From NCBI GenBank assembly GCA_026392535.1, contig JAPLBX010000057.1:1-21786 (forward strand): a stretch of 21,786 bases of DNA. The letters run 5' to 3'. Shown in pieces: positions 8,971-15,443 of the stretch (its first letter is position 1; every line of letters begins with the position of its first letter). The translations under genes were made by a program, and so were the position numbers. The notes under the pieces are model-generated. The model was not told the origin of the DNA, searched no databases, and saw nothing but the letters and a program-made list of their open reading frames with translations. The DNA is from Actinomycetota bacterium (GTDB lineage Bacteria > Actinomycetota > Actinomycetes > S36-B12 > UBA5976).

Positions 8971-8994
8971 AGTCAGGCTAAATCTAGGCTGACT
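8971..8994. terminator. Weak hairpin between convergent valS and clpX
   Basis: AGTCAGGCT and AGGCTGACT flank a 6-nt loop. Six outer pairs, one G-G mismatch and two inner pairs can form. It begins just after the valS stop and overlaps the clpX stop. The plus side is followed by the modestly T-rich TGTCTTT. It could act weakly in both directions. Confidence 0.35.
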
Positions 8995-10267
8995 TGTCTT
9001 TGCGAACTTTTGGAACTTCTTTTTTGCTCTGATGCAAAATCATTGTTGGGTGGTCGCCACTCTTTACTGTGTTTTCAGTGATGACAACTTTTTCAATGTC
9101 GTCGCGACCTGGAATTTCATACATCGCTGGCAACAAAACTTCTTCCAAAATTGAACGAAGTCCACGAGCACCAGTTCCGCGTTCCATTGCCTGCTTAGCA
9201 ATAGTTGAAAGTGCTTCAGGTTCAAAAACTAGTTGAACATCATCAAGTTCAAACAAACGTTGATATTGGCGGACCAATGCATTTCTTGGTTCGGTTAAAA
9301 CCTTGATTAGCGCAGCCTCATCGAGTGCAGTAACAGAAGCAATAATTGGCAAACGACCAATGAATTCTGGAATCAGACCAAACTTCACAAGATCTTCTGG
9401 CATTACTTGGCTGAAAATGTCGCCTGGGTTTGTGGTGTCGAGTTCAGTATTAAGACTAGATGTGAAGCCCAGTGACTTCTTGCCAACTCGGGCTTCGATT
9501 ACTTTGTCGAGACCTGCGAATGCGCCACCGACAATAAACAACACATTGCTTGTGTCGATTTGAATAAATTCTTGGTGTGGATGTTTGCGGCCACCCTGTG
9601 GTGGAACAGATGCGGTAGTTCCTTCGAGGATTTTCAATAGAGCTTGCTGCACACCTTCACCAGAAACATCTCGGGTGATTGAAGGGTTTTCGCTCTTGCG
9701 AGAAATCTTATCGATTTCGTCGATGTAGATGATTCCTTGCTCTGCTCGCTTCACGTCGAATTCAGCAGACTGAATAAGTTTCAACAAGATGTTTTCCACG
9801 TCTTCGCCAACATAACCAGCTTCGGTTAGTGCGGTGGCATCAGCCATTGCGAATGGCACATTAAGCATTCGAGCCAAAGTCTGGGCGAGTAAAGTTTTGC
9901 CCGATCCGGTTGGCCCTAGAAGCAGAATGTTTGACTTTGAAAGTTCAACAGATTCGTTCTTCGCACCTTCGCTAGCTTTGACACGCTTGTAGTGGTTATA
10001 GACAGCAACTGAAAGTGACTTCTTGGCAGCTTGTTGACCAATCACATATTCATCTAGAAATTCAAAGATCTCTTGTGGCTTTGGAAGATCACCAAGGGTT
10101 TCACCAACAATATCTTGGAGTTCTTCTTCGATGATTTCATTACAAAGGTCGATGCACTCATCACAGATGTAAACACCTGGACCTGCAATTAGTTTCTTGA
10201 CTTGCTTTTGGCTTTTTCCGCAGAAATTGCATTTGAGCAAATCACTTGTTTCACCGACTCGTGCCAT
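8984..10267 (-). CDS. clpX: ATP-dependent Clp protease ATP-binding subunit ClpX
   Basis: AAA+ unfoldase (427 aa) that feeds substrates into the ClpP1P2 chamber. The N-terminal zinc-binding domain has Cys13, Cys16, Cys35 and Cys38. The Walker A motif GPTGSGKT is at 118-125, the GYVG pore loop at 151-154 and Walker B (IIYIDE) at 179-184. An RKH pore loop is present, and an LGF tripeptide within KKSLGFTSS takes the place of the IGF loop that docks on ClpP. The start at 10267 has no Shine-Dalgarno sequence; a TAGGTT -10 ends 6 nt upstream. A perfect ClgR-type inverted repeat lies 58-80 nt before the start, and the expected -35 position is poor, which fits activator-dependent transcription separate from clpP1P2. 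Confidence 0.98.
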   Translation of the reverse strand: MARVGETSDLLKCNFCGKSQKQVKKLIAGPGVYICDECIDLCNEIIEEELQDIVGETLGDLPKPQEIFEFLDEYVIGQQAAKKSLSVAVYNHYKRVKASEGAKNESVELSKSNILLLGPTGSGKTLLAQTLARMLNVPFAMADATALTEAGYVGEDVENILLKLIQSAEFDVKRAEQGIIYIDEIDKISRKSENPSITRDVSGEGVQQALLKILEGTTASVPPQGGRKHPHQEFIQIDTSNVLFIVGGAFAGLDKVIEARVGKKSLGFTSSLNTELDTTNPGDIFSQVMPEDLVKFGLIPEFIGRLPIIASVTALDEAALIKVLTEPRNALVRQYQRLFELDDVQLVFEPEALSTIAKQAMERGTGARGLRSILEEVLLPAMYEIPGRDDIEKVVITENTVKSGDHPTMILHQSKKEVPKVRKDKSA

Positions 10268-10273
10268 GGTGCA

Positions 10274-10279
10274 AACCTA
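10274..10279 (-). promoter_or_regulatory. Putative -10 element of leaderless clpX promoter
   Basis: TAGGTT on the minus strand followed by 6 nt (TGCACC) and the clpX ATG. The position 17 nt further upstream reads GGGGAA, a poor -35, consistent with dependence on an activator bound at 10325-10347. Confidence 0.5.
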
Positions 10280-10324
10280 ACCACTCTTAGTGACAATTCC
10301 CCGTTGAATTTCCATAAAGTCTGT

Positions 10325-10347
10325 CTTGTTCGCTATCAGCGAACAAG
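10325..10347. promoter_or_regulatory. Putative ClgR operator upstream of clpX
   Basis: A perfect inverted repeat with 10-bp arms CTTGTTCGCT / AGCGAACAAG and a 3-bp spacer (ATC). Read on the minus strand its core fits the ClgR consensus I recall from Corynebacterium (WNNWCGCYNANRGCGWWS) at every position. Its centre is about 69 bp upstream of the inferred clpX transcription start. ClgR is the actinobacterial activator of clp genes; its gene is not in the window. The repeat lies just beyond the clpP2 stop and lacks a T-run, so it is less likely to be a terminator. Confidence 0.65.
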
Positions 10348-10352
10348 TGAAA

Positions 10353-10997
10353 CTAAACAGCTTTGCGTGACTGAATTACAGAATCGACAACACCGTATTC
10401 AACTGCCATTGGTGCAGTCAAAATCTTGTCACGTTCAATATCTCGTTGGATATTTTCAATGGATTGACCAGTGTGCTTAGCCAAGATGGTTTCCATCTCA
10501 GTGCGCATGCGCAAAATCTCATTAGCCTGAATCTCGATATCAGATCCCTGTCCACCACCTTCGGTGTATGGCTGGTGAATCAGAATTCGAGCGTGTGGCA
10601 GCGCAAACCGCTTTCCTGCTGCGCCGGCTGCCAACAAGATTGCAGCAGCGGAAGCAGCTTGACCCAAGCAAACTGTTGTAACAGTTGGCTTGATGAATTG
10701 CATCGTGTCATAAATAGCAGTCATCGCAGTGTATGAACCACCAGGTGAGTTGATGTAGATAGAAATTTCACGGTCTGGGTCCATAGATTCCAGGCACAAC
10801 AACTGCGCCATCACGTCATCTGCTGATGCGTCATCAATTTGCACACCTAGGAAGATGATGCGTTCTTCAAAAAGCTTTGTGTATGGATTTTGAATACGTT
10901 CACCGTTTGCAGTTCGTTCACGAAATTCCGGAAGGATGTAACGAGCTTGTGGACCTGCGGTACGCAATGCGGCTTGAACTACTTTGTCTGAATTCAT
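10353..10997 (-). CDS. clpP2: ATP-dependent Clp protease proteolytic subunit ClpP2
   Basis: Serine peptidase subunit forming the mixed ClpP1P2 tetradecamer of actinobacteria. The catalytic triad is Ser116 (GQAASAAA), His141 (ILIHQP) and Asp186 (QRDIERDK). I place the start at the ATG at 10997, giving 214 aa, because GAGGA lies 8 nt upstream. A TTG at 11012 would also be open, overlapping the clpP1 stop, but GAGGA would then lie inside the gene. The residues [17 protein letters not shown] and GQAASAAA match ClpP2 rather than ClpP1 of Mycobacterium. It is co-transcribed with clpP1 (gap 11 nt) and followed by clpX, which has its own regulatory region. Confidence 0.95.
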   Translation of the reverse strand: MNSDKVVQAALRTAGPQARYILPEFRERTANGERIQNPYTKLFEERIIFLGVQIDDASADDVMAQLLCLESMDPDREISIYINSPGGSYTAMTAIYDTMQFIKPTVTTVCLGQAASAAAILLAAGAAGKRFALPHARILIHQPYTEGGGQGSDIEIQANEILRMRTEMETILAKHTGQSIENIQRDIERDKILTAPMAVEYGVVDSVIQSRKAV

Positions 10998-11008
10998 CAC
11001 ACTGTTCC

Positions 11009-11596
11009 TCAAGACTTTCCGTTTGAAATTACGTGGTCAATTAGCCCGTAAGCTTTTGCGTCATCAGCAGTGAACCATGAATCTCGATCTGAATCTGCTT
11101 CAATCTTTTCAAGTGACTGCCCAGAATGTTGTGCGATTAGTTGAGCCAACTTCTTTTTCAACTGAAGCATTTGTTCTGCTTGAATCTTGATATCTGATGC
11201 AGTTCCACCAATGCCACCTAATGGCTGGTGCATCATGATGCGAGTGTTTGGAGTTGCAGAACGCTTTCCAGCTGCACCTGCGCAAAGGAGGAATTGACCC
11301 ATTGATGCAGCCAAGCCCATTGCAACTGTCGCAATATCGTTTGGAACTAGCATCATGGCGTCATAAATTGCCATGCCGGCACTCACGGAGCCACCTGGTG
11401 AGTTGATGTAGAGCGTGATGTCCTTCTCTGGATCTTCAGCGCTCAAAACTTGGAGTTGCTTAACAATGCGGTTTGAGTTGTCGTCGCGCACTTCACCTTC
11501 GAGCCAGATGATCCGTTCGCGAAGTAGACGCTCGTCTACCCAGTCATTGAAACTTGATGGGCCTGGGCCAGTTCCACGCATATTTGGGTTTTCCAT
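11009..11596 (-). CDS. clpP1: ATP-dependent Clp protease proteolytic subunit ClpP1
   Basis: Partner of ClpP2 in the heteromeric protease (195 aa). The catalytic Ser98 lies in GLAASMGQF, His123 in IMMHQPLGG and Asp168 in EADSDRD. The first 15 residues or so are a Gly/Pro-rich stretch that may be processed or disordered. The ATG at 11596 follows AGGAG with a 5-nt spacer. A ClgR-like inverted repeat sits about 84 bp upstream, between tig and clpP1. No terminator separates it from tig, so it may be transcribed both with tig and from its own ClgR-activated promoter. A possible -10 is TACGGT at 11615-11610, of low confidence. Confidence 0.96.
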   Translation of the reverse strand: MENPNMRGTGPGPSSFNDWVDERLLRERIIWLEGEVRDDNSNRIVKQLQVLSAEDPEKDITLYINSPGGSVSAGMAIYDAMMLVPNDIATVAMGLAASMGQFLLCAGAAGKRSATPNTRIMMHQPLGGIGGTASDIKIQAEQMLQLKKKLAQLIAQHSGQSLEKIEADSDRDSWFTADDAKAYGLIDHVISNGKS

Positions 11597-11670
11597 TAAA
11601 ACTCCTATAACCGTAATTCCATTGCGGAGACTAACTCGGCAACACGACGCTTGCGCGCTGAAGGGGTAAA

Positions 11671-11688
11671 TGTTCGCCCACGGCGAAA
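11671..11688. promoter_or_regulatory. Putative ClgR operator upstream of clpP1
   Basis: Inverted repeat TTCGCC-CAC-GGCGAA inside TGTTCGCCCACGGCGAAA. It fits the ClgR consensus (WNNWCGCYNANRGCGWWS, from memory) at all positions but the last. Its centre is about 84 bp upstream of the clpP1 start and 18 bp after the tig stop. It has the same type and similar spacing as the site before clpX. Confidence 0.6.
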
Positions 11689-11697
11689 CTATTGAAA

Positions 11698-12981
11698 TTA
11701 ACCTTGTGACAAAGCAGCAAGATCAGCATCTAAATCATCAAGATTAATGATTTTGCCTTTGCTGTCTACGACCTGCGCTGACTTCAAAGCGATTTCAAGT
11801 GCCTTCGCACGACGCACATCTGCAATCGCCATTTGCACCCCACCTGATTGAACAAGTGAATCCGCAAACTCTTGTGGTTGCATTCCATAGCGTGGGGCTT
11901 GCTGCACTAGCCAAGCAGAAAGCTCTTGCTCAGAAACTGCTACCTGTTCAGTTTCAGCAATTTTGTCGAAAACAAATTGTGCCTTCAAAGAATTGCGAGA
12001 GTTTTGTGCAAACTCTTCTTTGTGTGCATCGTCGCCATGGCCGTCTTTGAAATGTTCTTCGATTTCATCAGCTAACACTTTTTCTGGAAGTGCAATATCT
12101 ACTGCGTTAAGCAAAACATCTTGAACTTTTTCGCGGGCCTGGTAGCCCTGTTCCATACGCTTCAAACGTGCATAACGGGTTTCAACATCGGCGCGAAGTT
12201 CTGCCACTGTGTCAAACTCTGAGGCAAGTTGTGCAAAGTCATCGTTTAGTTCTGGAAGTTCACGTTCGCGAACTGCCTTTACGGTCACCGAAACTTTGAT
12301 TGCCTTGTCCGCATGTTCCCCAGCTTCAGGAGTGAAATCAAATGAGCGAACTTCTTCAGCCTTAGCTCCACGAACTGCGTCGTCAAAGCCTGGCAACATG
12401 CCATCGGTGCCGAGTTCGTATGAAAGTGCTGATGCAGTTAAGTCAGCAATGTTGTCGCCATCTAGATCGCCAGCAATATCAATCAATAAAACGTCGCCAT
12501 CTTTGCTAGCGCGTTCCACAGTCTTCAAAGTTGCAAAACGAGTACGAAGCGCATCAACTTGTTCATCAACTTGTTTGCTATCGATATCTACAGCATCAAC
12601 TTCGATCTTTAAAGTTTCATAACCTGGCAAATCAAAATCTGGGCGAACTTCAACTTCAACTGTGAATGCAACATGAGCTTCTTCAGCAATTTCGGTTACA
12701 TCAACAACCGGGCGACCCACTGGGTAAAGACTCTGCTCGCGGATTGCTTGTTCGTATGCGGTTGGAATCGCATCGTTGAGAGCCTCTTCAATTACCGCAC
12801 CACGTCCAACACGTTGGTCGATAATGCGAGTTGGGATTTTGCCTTTACGGAAACCTGGAATGTTTATTTGCTTCGCAATTCGGTCGTAAGCAGTGTCAAA
12901 AGACTTTGACATTTCTTCGAACGGAACGGTGATTTGAAACTTAACTGAAGTTGGCGATAGACGTTCGAAATCCGCTTTCAT
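11698..12981 (-). CDS. tig: Trigger factor (ribosome-associated chaperone and peptidyl-prolyl isomerase)
   Basis: Cytosolic chaperone that binds the ribosome exit tunnel and folds nascent chains. The protein is 427 aa from the ATG at 12981. The ribosome-docking loop GFRKGK is at residues 43-48, followed by an FKBP-type PPIase domain at about 150-235 (with [20 protein letters not shown]), and the C-terminal arm domain has its PELNDDFAQ linker. The frame stays open up to 13086, but that extension is read from tRNA-Pro; the true ATG has GGAAGGG 4 nt upstream. It follows tRNA-Pro on the same strand with no terminator, so the two may be co-transcribed. The leader contains two short palindromes. 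Confidence 0.96.
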   Translation of the reverse strand: MKADFERLSPTSVKFQITVPFEEMSKSFDTAYDRIAKQINIPGFRKGKIPTRIIDQRVGRGAVIEEALNDAIPTAYEQAIREQSLYPVGRPVVDVTEIAEEAHVAFTVEVEVRPDFDLPGYETLKIEVDAVDIDSKQVDEQVDALRTRFATLKTVERASKDGDVLLIDIAGDLDGDNIADLTASALSYELGTDGMLPGFDDAVRGAKAEEVRSFDFTPEAGEHADKAIKVSVTVKAVRERELPELNDDFAQLASEFDTVAELRADVETRYARLKRMEQGYQAREKVQDVLLNAVDIALPEKVLADEIEEHFKDGHGDDAHKEEFAQNSRNSLKAQFVFDKIAETEQVAVSEQELSAWLVQQAPRYGMQPQEFADSLVQSGGVQMAIADVRRAKALEIALKSAQVVDSKGKIINLDDLDADLAALSQG

Positions 12982-12996
12982 GAAACCCTTCCAGAT

Positions 12997-13024
12997 TCTC
13001 GATATCGAGACCTCACAAAGTGAG
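12997..13024 (-). repeat. Two adjacent short palindromes in the tRNA-Pro/tig spacer
   Basis: TCTCGATATCGAGA (12997-13010) is a perfect 14-bp palindrome. CTCACAAAGTGAG (13012-13024) has 5-bp arms around AAA and abuts the CCA end of tRNA-Pro. They could be processing hairpins for the tRNA 3' end, a leader structure for tig, or an operator; nothing in the sequence decides between these. Confidence 0.4.
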
Positions 13025-13100
13025 TGGTCGGGGCGGAGAGACTCGAACTCTCGGTCTCCTGCTCCCAAAGCAGGCGCGCTAGCCACTACGCTACGCCCCG
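13025..13100 (-). tRNA. tRNA-Pro (anticodon UGG), 3' CCA encoded
   Basis: Cloverleaf read on the minus strand: the acceptor arm CGGGGCG pairs with CGCCCCG. The anticodon loop CTTTGGG gives TGG, which reads CCA and CCG/CCU codons by wobble. The T-arm has GAGAGTTCGAGTCTCTC. The discriminator is A, and the CCA (13027-13025) is in the DNA. It is immediately upstream of tig and divergent from tRNA-Gly across 43 bp. A TACTCT hexamer 12 nt before its 5' end is a possible -10. Confidence 0.97.
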
Positions 13101-13143
13101 AAGTGCCTGCGAAGAGTACAAGATGCTCGACTCAGACGCACAC

Positions 13144-13214
13144 GCGGGTGTAGCTCAATGGTAGAGCCTCTGCCTTCCAAGCAGACCACGCGAGTTCGAT
13201 TCTCGTCACCCGCT
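13144..13214 (+). tRNA. tRNA-Gly (anticodon UCC), CCA not encoded
   Basis: The acceptor GCGGGTG pairs with CACCCGC. The D-arm has TAGCTCAATGGTAGA, the anticodon stem is TCTGC/GCAGA with loop CTTCCAA (anticodon TCC), and the T-arm contains GAGTTCGATTCTC. The discriminator is T and the next bases are CAA, so CCA must be added enzymatically. A terminator hairpin follows directly. Confidence 0.97.
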
Positions 13215-13215
13215 C

Positions 13216-13259
13216 AAAGTCTTTCGAGCCTCCATTATTTGGAGGCTTTTAGACTTTTT
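13216..13259 (+). terminator. Rho-independent terminator after tRNA-Gly
   Basis: The inner stem GCCTCC / GGAGGC (13228-13233 with 13241-13246, loop of 7) is followed by TTTT. An outer stem AAAGTCT / AGACTTT (13216-13222 with 13251-13257) extends it across an internal loop and is again followed by T residues. It ends tRNA-Gly transcription about 60 bp before the convergent SAF gene. Confidence 0.75.
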
Positions 13260-13319
13260 GCCGTTTCATGGCGAAAATCAGGGGAAAGTGCGACTGGGAT
13301 TTCGATAGATCTCGTCGGC

Positions 13320-13523
13320 CTAGAGCGAAACGACAATTCTGAATGAGTTGGATGAAATAACCCTAAGAACTTCATCAACTTCGATGGATGACACCAAAAG
13401 CCCAACTTGGTATACACCTCGATTGTCTTTTAGTGATATCGAGTGGACTGATAAGTCAGTTGCTACCAGTTTTGAGTTGGCAAGCCCAACCTCCCAAAAG
13501 TCCACAAGGTTTCCTGCGCCTAT
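13320..13523 (-). pseudogene. C-terminal remainder of SAF/CpaB-like protein, downstream of an in-frame TGA
   Basis: This stretch stays open, in the same frame as the SAF gene, for 67 codons after its TGA (13526-13524) and ends in TAG at 13320. The residues continue the family pattern: a GNLVDFWEV segment equivalent to the GDRVDVWV of RcpC/CpaB proteins, then beta strands and VGLLVSSIEVDEVLRVISS, matching the late ...V..P.da..ll.a.. region. With it the protein would be 196 residues, close to the usual size of actinobacterial SAF proteins. It is therefore the second half of one gene, separated by a nonsense codon, and has no start signal of its own. Confidence 0.7.
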
Positions 13524-13910
13524 TCAATCTGGTAGTTCCGTCTCTTCTACTGCAAACGAGATCAGCCGTAGATTGGATGAGATCTCAGATACATCTGCAG
13601 CCCGTAATGCGTCTCCTTTCGAAAGTGAGATTGCAAAGAAGGTTCCACCATGGATTTGGTCTGGAGTTAACCATTGGCTATTTAATGCAGATACCAGCAC
13701 TTCCCTGCTGTCGAAATATTCGGGTGAAAGCGAATCTCCCGCTGCCACATCTCGATTAAGGACTAACAAGGTTTCAGTTTTGTTTTGAGTATTAAGGATC
13801 ACCCCACCAGCAACACTAGAAACTAGCATGATCACAAGTCCAGCTACCAATTGTTTTGGCGCTCGCTTTAGTTCAGCTAGCGAAGCTGCTTTATTTAATT
13901 CAATTTTCAC
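13524..13910 (-). CDS. SAF/CpaB (RcpC)-like membrane protein, N-terminal part ending at a premature TGA
   Basis: Likely envelope protein of the SAF/CpaB type, the family linked to Flp pilus assembly and pilus-secretin stabilisation. As read here it is 128 aa: a short cytoplasmic head, one membrane helix at about residues 20-40, and then a SAF-type beta-clip beginning RDVAAGDSLS (about 53) and SLSKGDALRAADV (about 96). The start is taken as GTG at 13910 because AGGAG lies 4 nt upstream; a TTG at 13940 and an ATG at 13937 lie upstream without a better ribosome-binding site. The frame is cut at TGA (13526) in the middle of the C-terminal domain and continues intact beyond it. A TATCCT hexamer just upstream is a possible -10. 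It is divergent from the LysM gene and convergent with tRNA-Gly. No other Flp pilus genes are visible, so a pilus role is uncertain. Confidence 0.7.
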   Translation of the reverse strand: MKIELNKAASLAELKRAPKQLVAGLVIMLVSSVAGGVILNTQNKTETLLVLNRDVAAGDSLSPEYFDSREVLVSALNSQWLTPDQIHGGTFFAISLSKGDALRAADVSEISSNLRLISFAVEETELPD

Positions 13911-14030
13911 ATTTCTCCTAAAGGATAGATTCTGCATCAATTTGCACCTTTGGAAAATCGCTCTTTAAGTTGTCTAAAAGTGCTATTTGCAAATAAGTAT
14001 CGAGATTTGAGAATTGTGGTGGAGGAAATT

Positions 14031-14690
14031 ATGAATACATTTAGTTTGTCATCTTGGATATTGCAGTCCATAACATTGTTCTTAGCCATCTTGGCTTCAA
14101 TCCCACTTTTGAAAGCAATCATCGGCTTATCACTAGTCGCGATAAGTGAAACATTCAAATTAGAGAACCAGGCGATTCGAAGGACTGGAATGAAACTGAT
14201 GCCGGCATTTTTGCGCGCCAGTCTCGGCTTAGGAATGGCTATTGGCTTTACCAGTCCAGCATCTGCTGAGACACCACTGCCACAAATCCCTGTAATCGAT
14301 CGGGTAATCAATTTTGAAACCGAAATAGAGTCAACCGCAGAAGAAGATTCAGCACCTTCTGCAAAATCCACTGCAGAATCAACGGCAGATCCAGTAGTTG
14401 AAGTGGAACCTGAATCTCAACGTCAAATCAAACCAAATATTGCAATAGAAGGCCAGATAAAACAGGTTGATGAAGTTGAAACAAGAACCCCGCAGAAATC
14501 CTATGTAATCAAATCTGGCGATTCCCTATGGTCAATTGCTCGAAGTCAGATAGTTGGTGAAGCAGCTTCTGTGACTGAAATCGATAATGCATGGCGCAAA
14601 ATCTGGCGAGCAAATCGTGAAGTGATTGGTAACAACCCATCCCTAATTCGCCCTGGGCAAGAAATCAACTTAGATGTCGTTGCAAACTAA
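14031..14690 (+). CDS. Membrane-anchored LysM peptidoglycan-binding protein
   Basis: Probably a cell-wall-binding protein (219 aa). A hydrophobic segment at about residues 9-38 and a second at about 58-76 ending in an ASA signal-peptidase-like site (77-79) precede a long acidic Ser/Thr/Glu-rich linker (80-155). A single C-terminal LysM domain follows at about 157-217 (YVIKSGDSLWSIA to IRPGQEI). The ATG at 14031 has GGAGG 5 nt upstream. A second ATG at 14190 also has AAGGA at 5 nt and would yield a classic signal-peptide protein, so two start sites are possible. There is no catalytic domain, so it likely binds or organises peptidoglycan. Its last codons overlap the start of the next gene by 17 nt. 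Confidence 0.85.
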   Translation: MNTFSLSSWILQSITLFLAILASIPLLKAIIGLSLVAISETFKLENQAIRRTGMKLMPAFLRASLGLGMAIGFTSPASAETPLPQIPVIDRVINFETEIESTAEEDSAPSAKSTAESTADPVVEVEPESQRQIKPNIAIEGQIKQVDEVETRTPQKSYVIKSGDSLWSIARSQIVGEAASVTEIDNAWRKIWRANREVIGNNPSLIRPGQEINLDVVAN

Positions 14691-15147
14691 AGCCACCAGT
14701 GTTTATTCAAACTACGACACCTACTTCGAACCTGCAAATCTTTCGCCCCAAATCGGATACACAAAACAGCAAAAATATTTGACCAAAGTTGTGATTGAAG
14801 AAGTGACTGACGAACCAACCTTGGACTATCCACCCAAGCAATGGGTTGCACGAATTGCAATAGCTTGCATCGAAGTTATCCATGGCAAAAGAAGTGTTAA
14901 TCAAATGCGAAAGATCTGTAGCAATCGAGTTTCACAAGACTTCCTTATCAAGCAATCTGTGTTGTCATCCAAAAAGAATTGGAATTCGGTTCGTATTCTC
15001 AAAATCAAATTCTCGCCTGGTGTAAAAGAATCAGTCGAGGTGACAATCAATTTTGAATACGAAGAAAGGGTTTATCCAATGGCGATGAATCTGAGCCAGA
15101 CTAAAGATGGCTGGCGAATCAATGCTTGTGAAATTGGTCCGCATTAA
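14674..15147 (+). CDS. Rv3235-like (DUF6459-type) protein of unknown function
   Basis: Predicted cytosolic protein of 157 aa. The first 45 residues or so are low in conservation. The core at about 55-100 (WVARIAIACIEVIHGKRSVNQMR and following) fits the pattern of the Rv3235 family, whose members carry a VEVLAGRRPAAQL-like motif. A beta-rich end (VEVTINFEYEERVYPMAMNL) follows. The start ATG lies inside the LysM gene (17-nt overlap) without a clear ribosome-binding site, so translational coupling is likely. In other actinobacteria, as I recall, this family lies near secA; no secA is in the window. Its function is unknown. It ends one base before the stop of the convergent gene. Family assignment is from memory of the motif. 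Confidence 0.75.
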   Translation: MSLQTKATSVYSNYDTYFEPANLSPQIGYTKQQKYLTKVVIEEVTDEPTLDYPPKQWVARIAIACIEVIHGKRSVNQMRKICSNRVSQDFLIKQSVLSSKKNWNSVRILKIKFSPGVKESVEVTINFEYEERVYPMAMNLSQTKDGWRINACEIGPH

Positions 15148-15435
15148 CTAGCGAGCGAAACGCTCCCAGCAAGGGGTGTGCCAATGGCGACGGTCTTGTA
15201 ATCGCGATTCGTGGTCGGTGTGGTCGTCATATGGCCATGCAACTACGTGTGGTGTGGCTGGGCGAATCTCTTGATTACACCCTGGGCACCGGTAATCCTT
15301 TGTTGATGCTGAGCCAGTGATGCGCTGGATAACCCAGTCTTCACCTTTCACATCCACAATAGTGCGCACGCCCATAGATCTTGCATCACCTAGATCTTTG
15401 CCACCGTCATCTCGGCGATTATTTCTTCTAGCCAT
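15148..15435 (-). CDS. Small Cys/His-rich (putative zinc-binding) protein downstream of nucS
   Basis: Protein of 95 aa with a basic, Gly/Asp-rich head (MARRNNRRDDGG) and a C-terminal metal-site pattern: Cys50-x2-Cys53, His63 (PHVVAWP), His84/His86 and Cys89 (RRHWHTPCW). Spacing and residues suggest one bound zinc, perhaps in an HNH- or zinc-ribbon-like fold. I recall similar proteins in Streptomyces next to nucS, annotated loosely as ATP/GTP-binding, but no nucleotide-binding motif is visible here. The ATG has GGGGG 4 nt upstream and lies 8 nt after the nucS stop, so the two are one operon. The function is unknown; a link to NucS is inferred only from the operon. Confidence 0.8.
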   Translation of the reverse strand: MARRNNRRDDGGKDLGDARSMGVRTIVDVKGEDWVIQRITGSASTKDYRCPGCNQEIRPATPHVVAWPYDDHTDHESRLQDRRHWHTPCWERFAR

Positions 15436-15443
15436 TGCTCCCC

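Noticed and set aside
10325..10347. The clpP2-clpX inverted repeat as an intrinsic terminator
   Set aside because: The loop is only 3 nt and no T-run follows on either strand; it matches a ClgR operator better.
10998..11012. TTG start of clpP2 at 11012
   Set aside because: The ribosome-binding sequence GAGGA lies inside that extension and is spaced correctly for the ATG at 10997, which also gives the 214-aa length of mycobacterial ClpP2.
12982..13086. A 35-residue N-terminal extension of trigger factor (beginning MASAPALGAG)
   Set aside because: It is tRNA-Pro and its trailer read as protein; the real ATG at 12981 has a ribosome-binding site and fits the family N-terminus.
13524..13526. Genetic code change (TGA read as Trp) to explain the broken SAF gene
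   Set aside because: TGA ends mreC and mreD normally and Trp is TGG throughout, including in the same gene.
13348..13788. A 146-codon plus-strand open frame antisense to the SAF gene (and another at 13388-13759)
   Set aside because: Ser/Thr-rich composition with no domain or ribosome-binding site; the minus strand encodes a recognisable SAF protein with a membrane helix.
13937..14371. A 144-codon minus-strand open frame antisense to the LysM gene
   Set aside because: No family resemblance; the plus strand has a good ribosome-binding site, membrane segments and a LysM domain.
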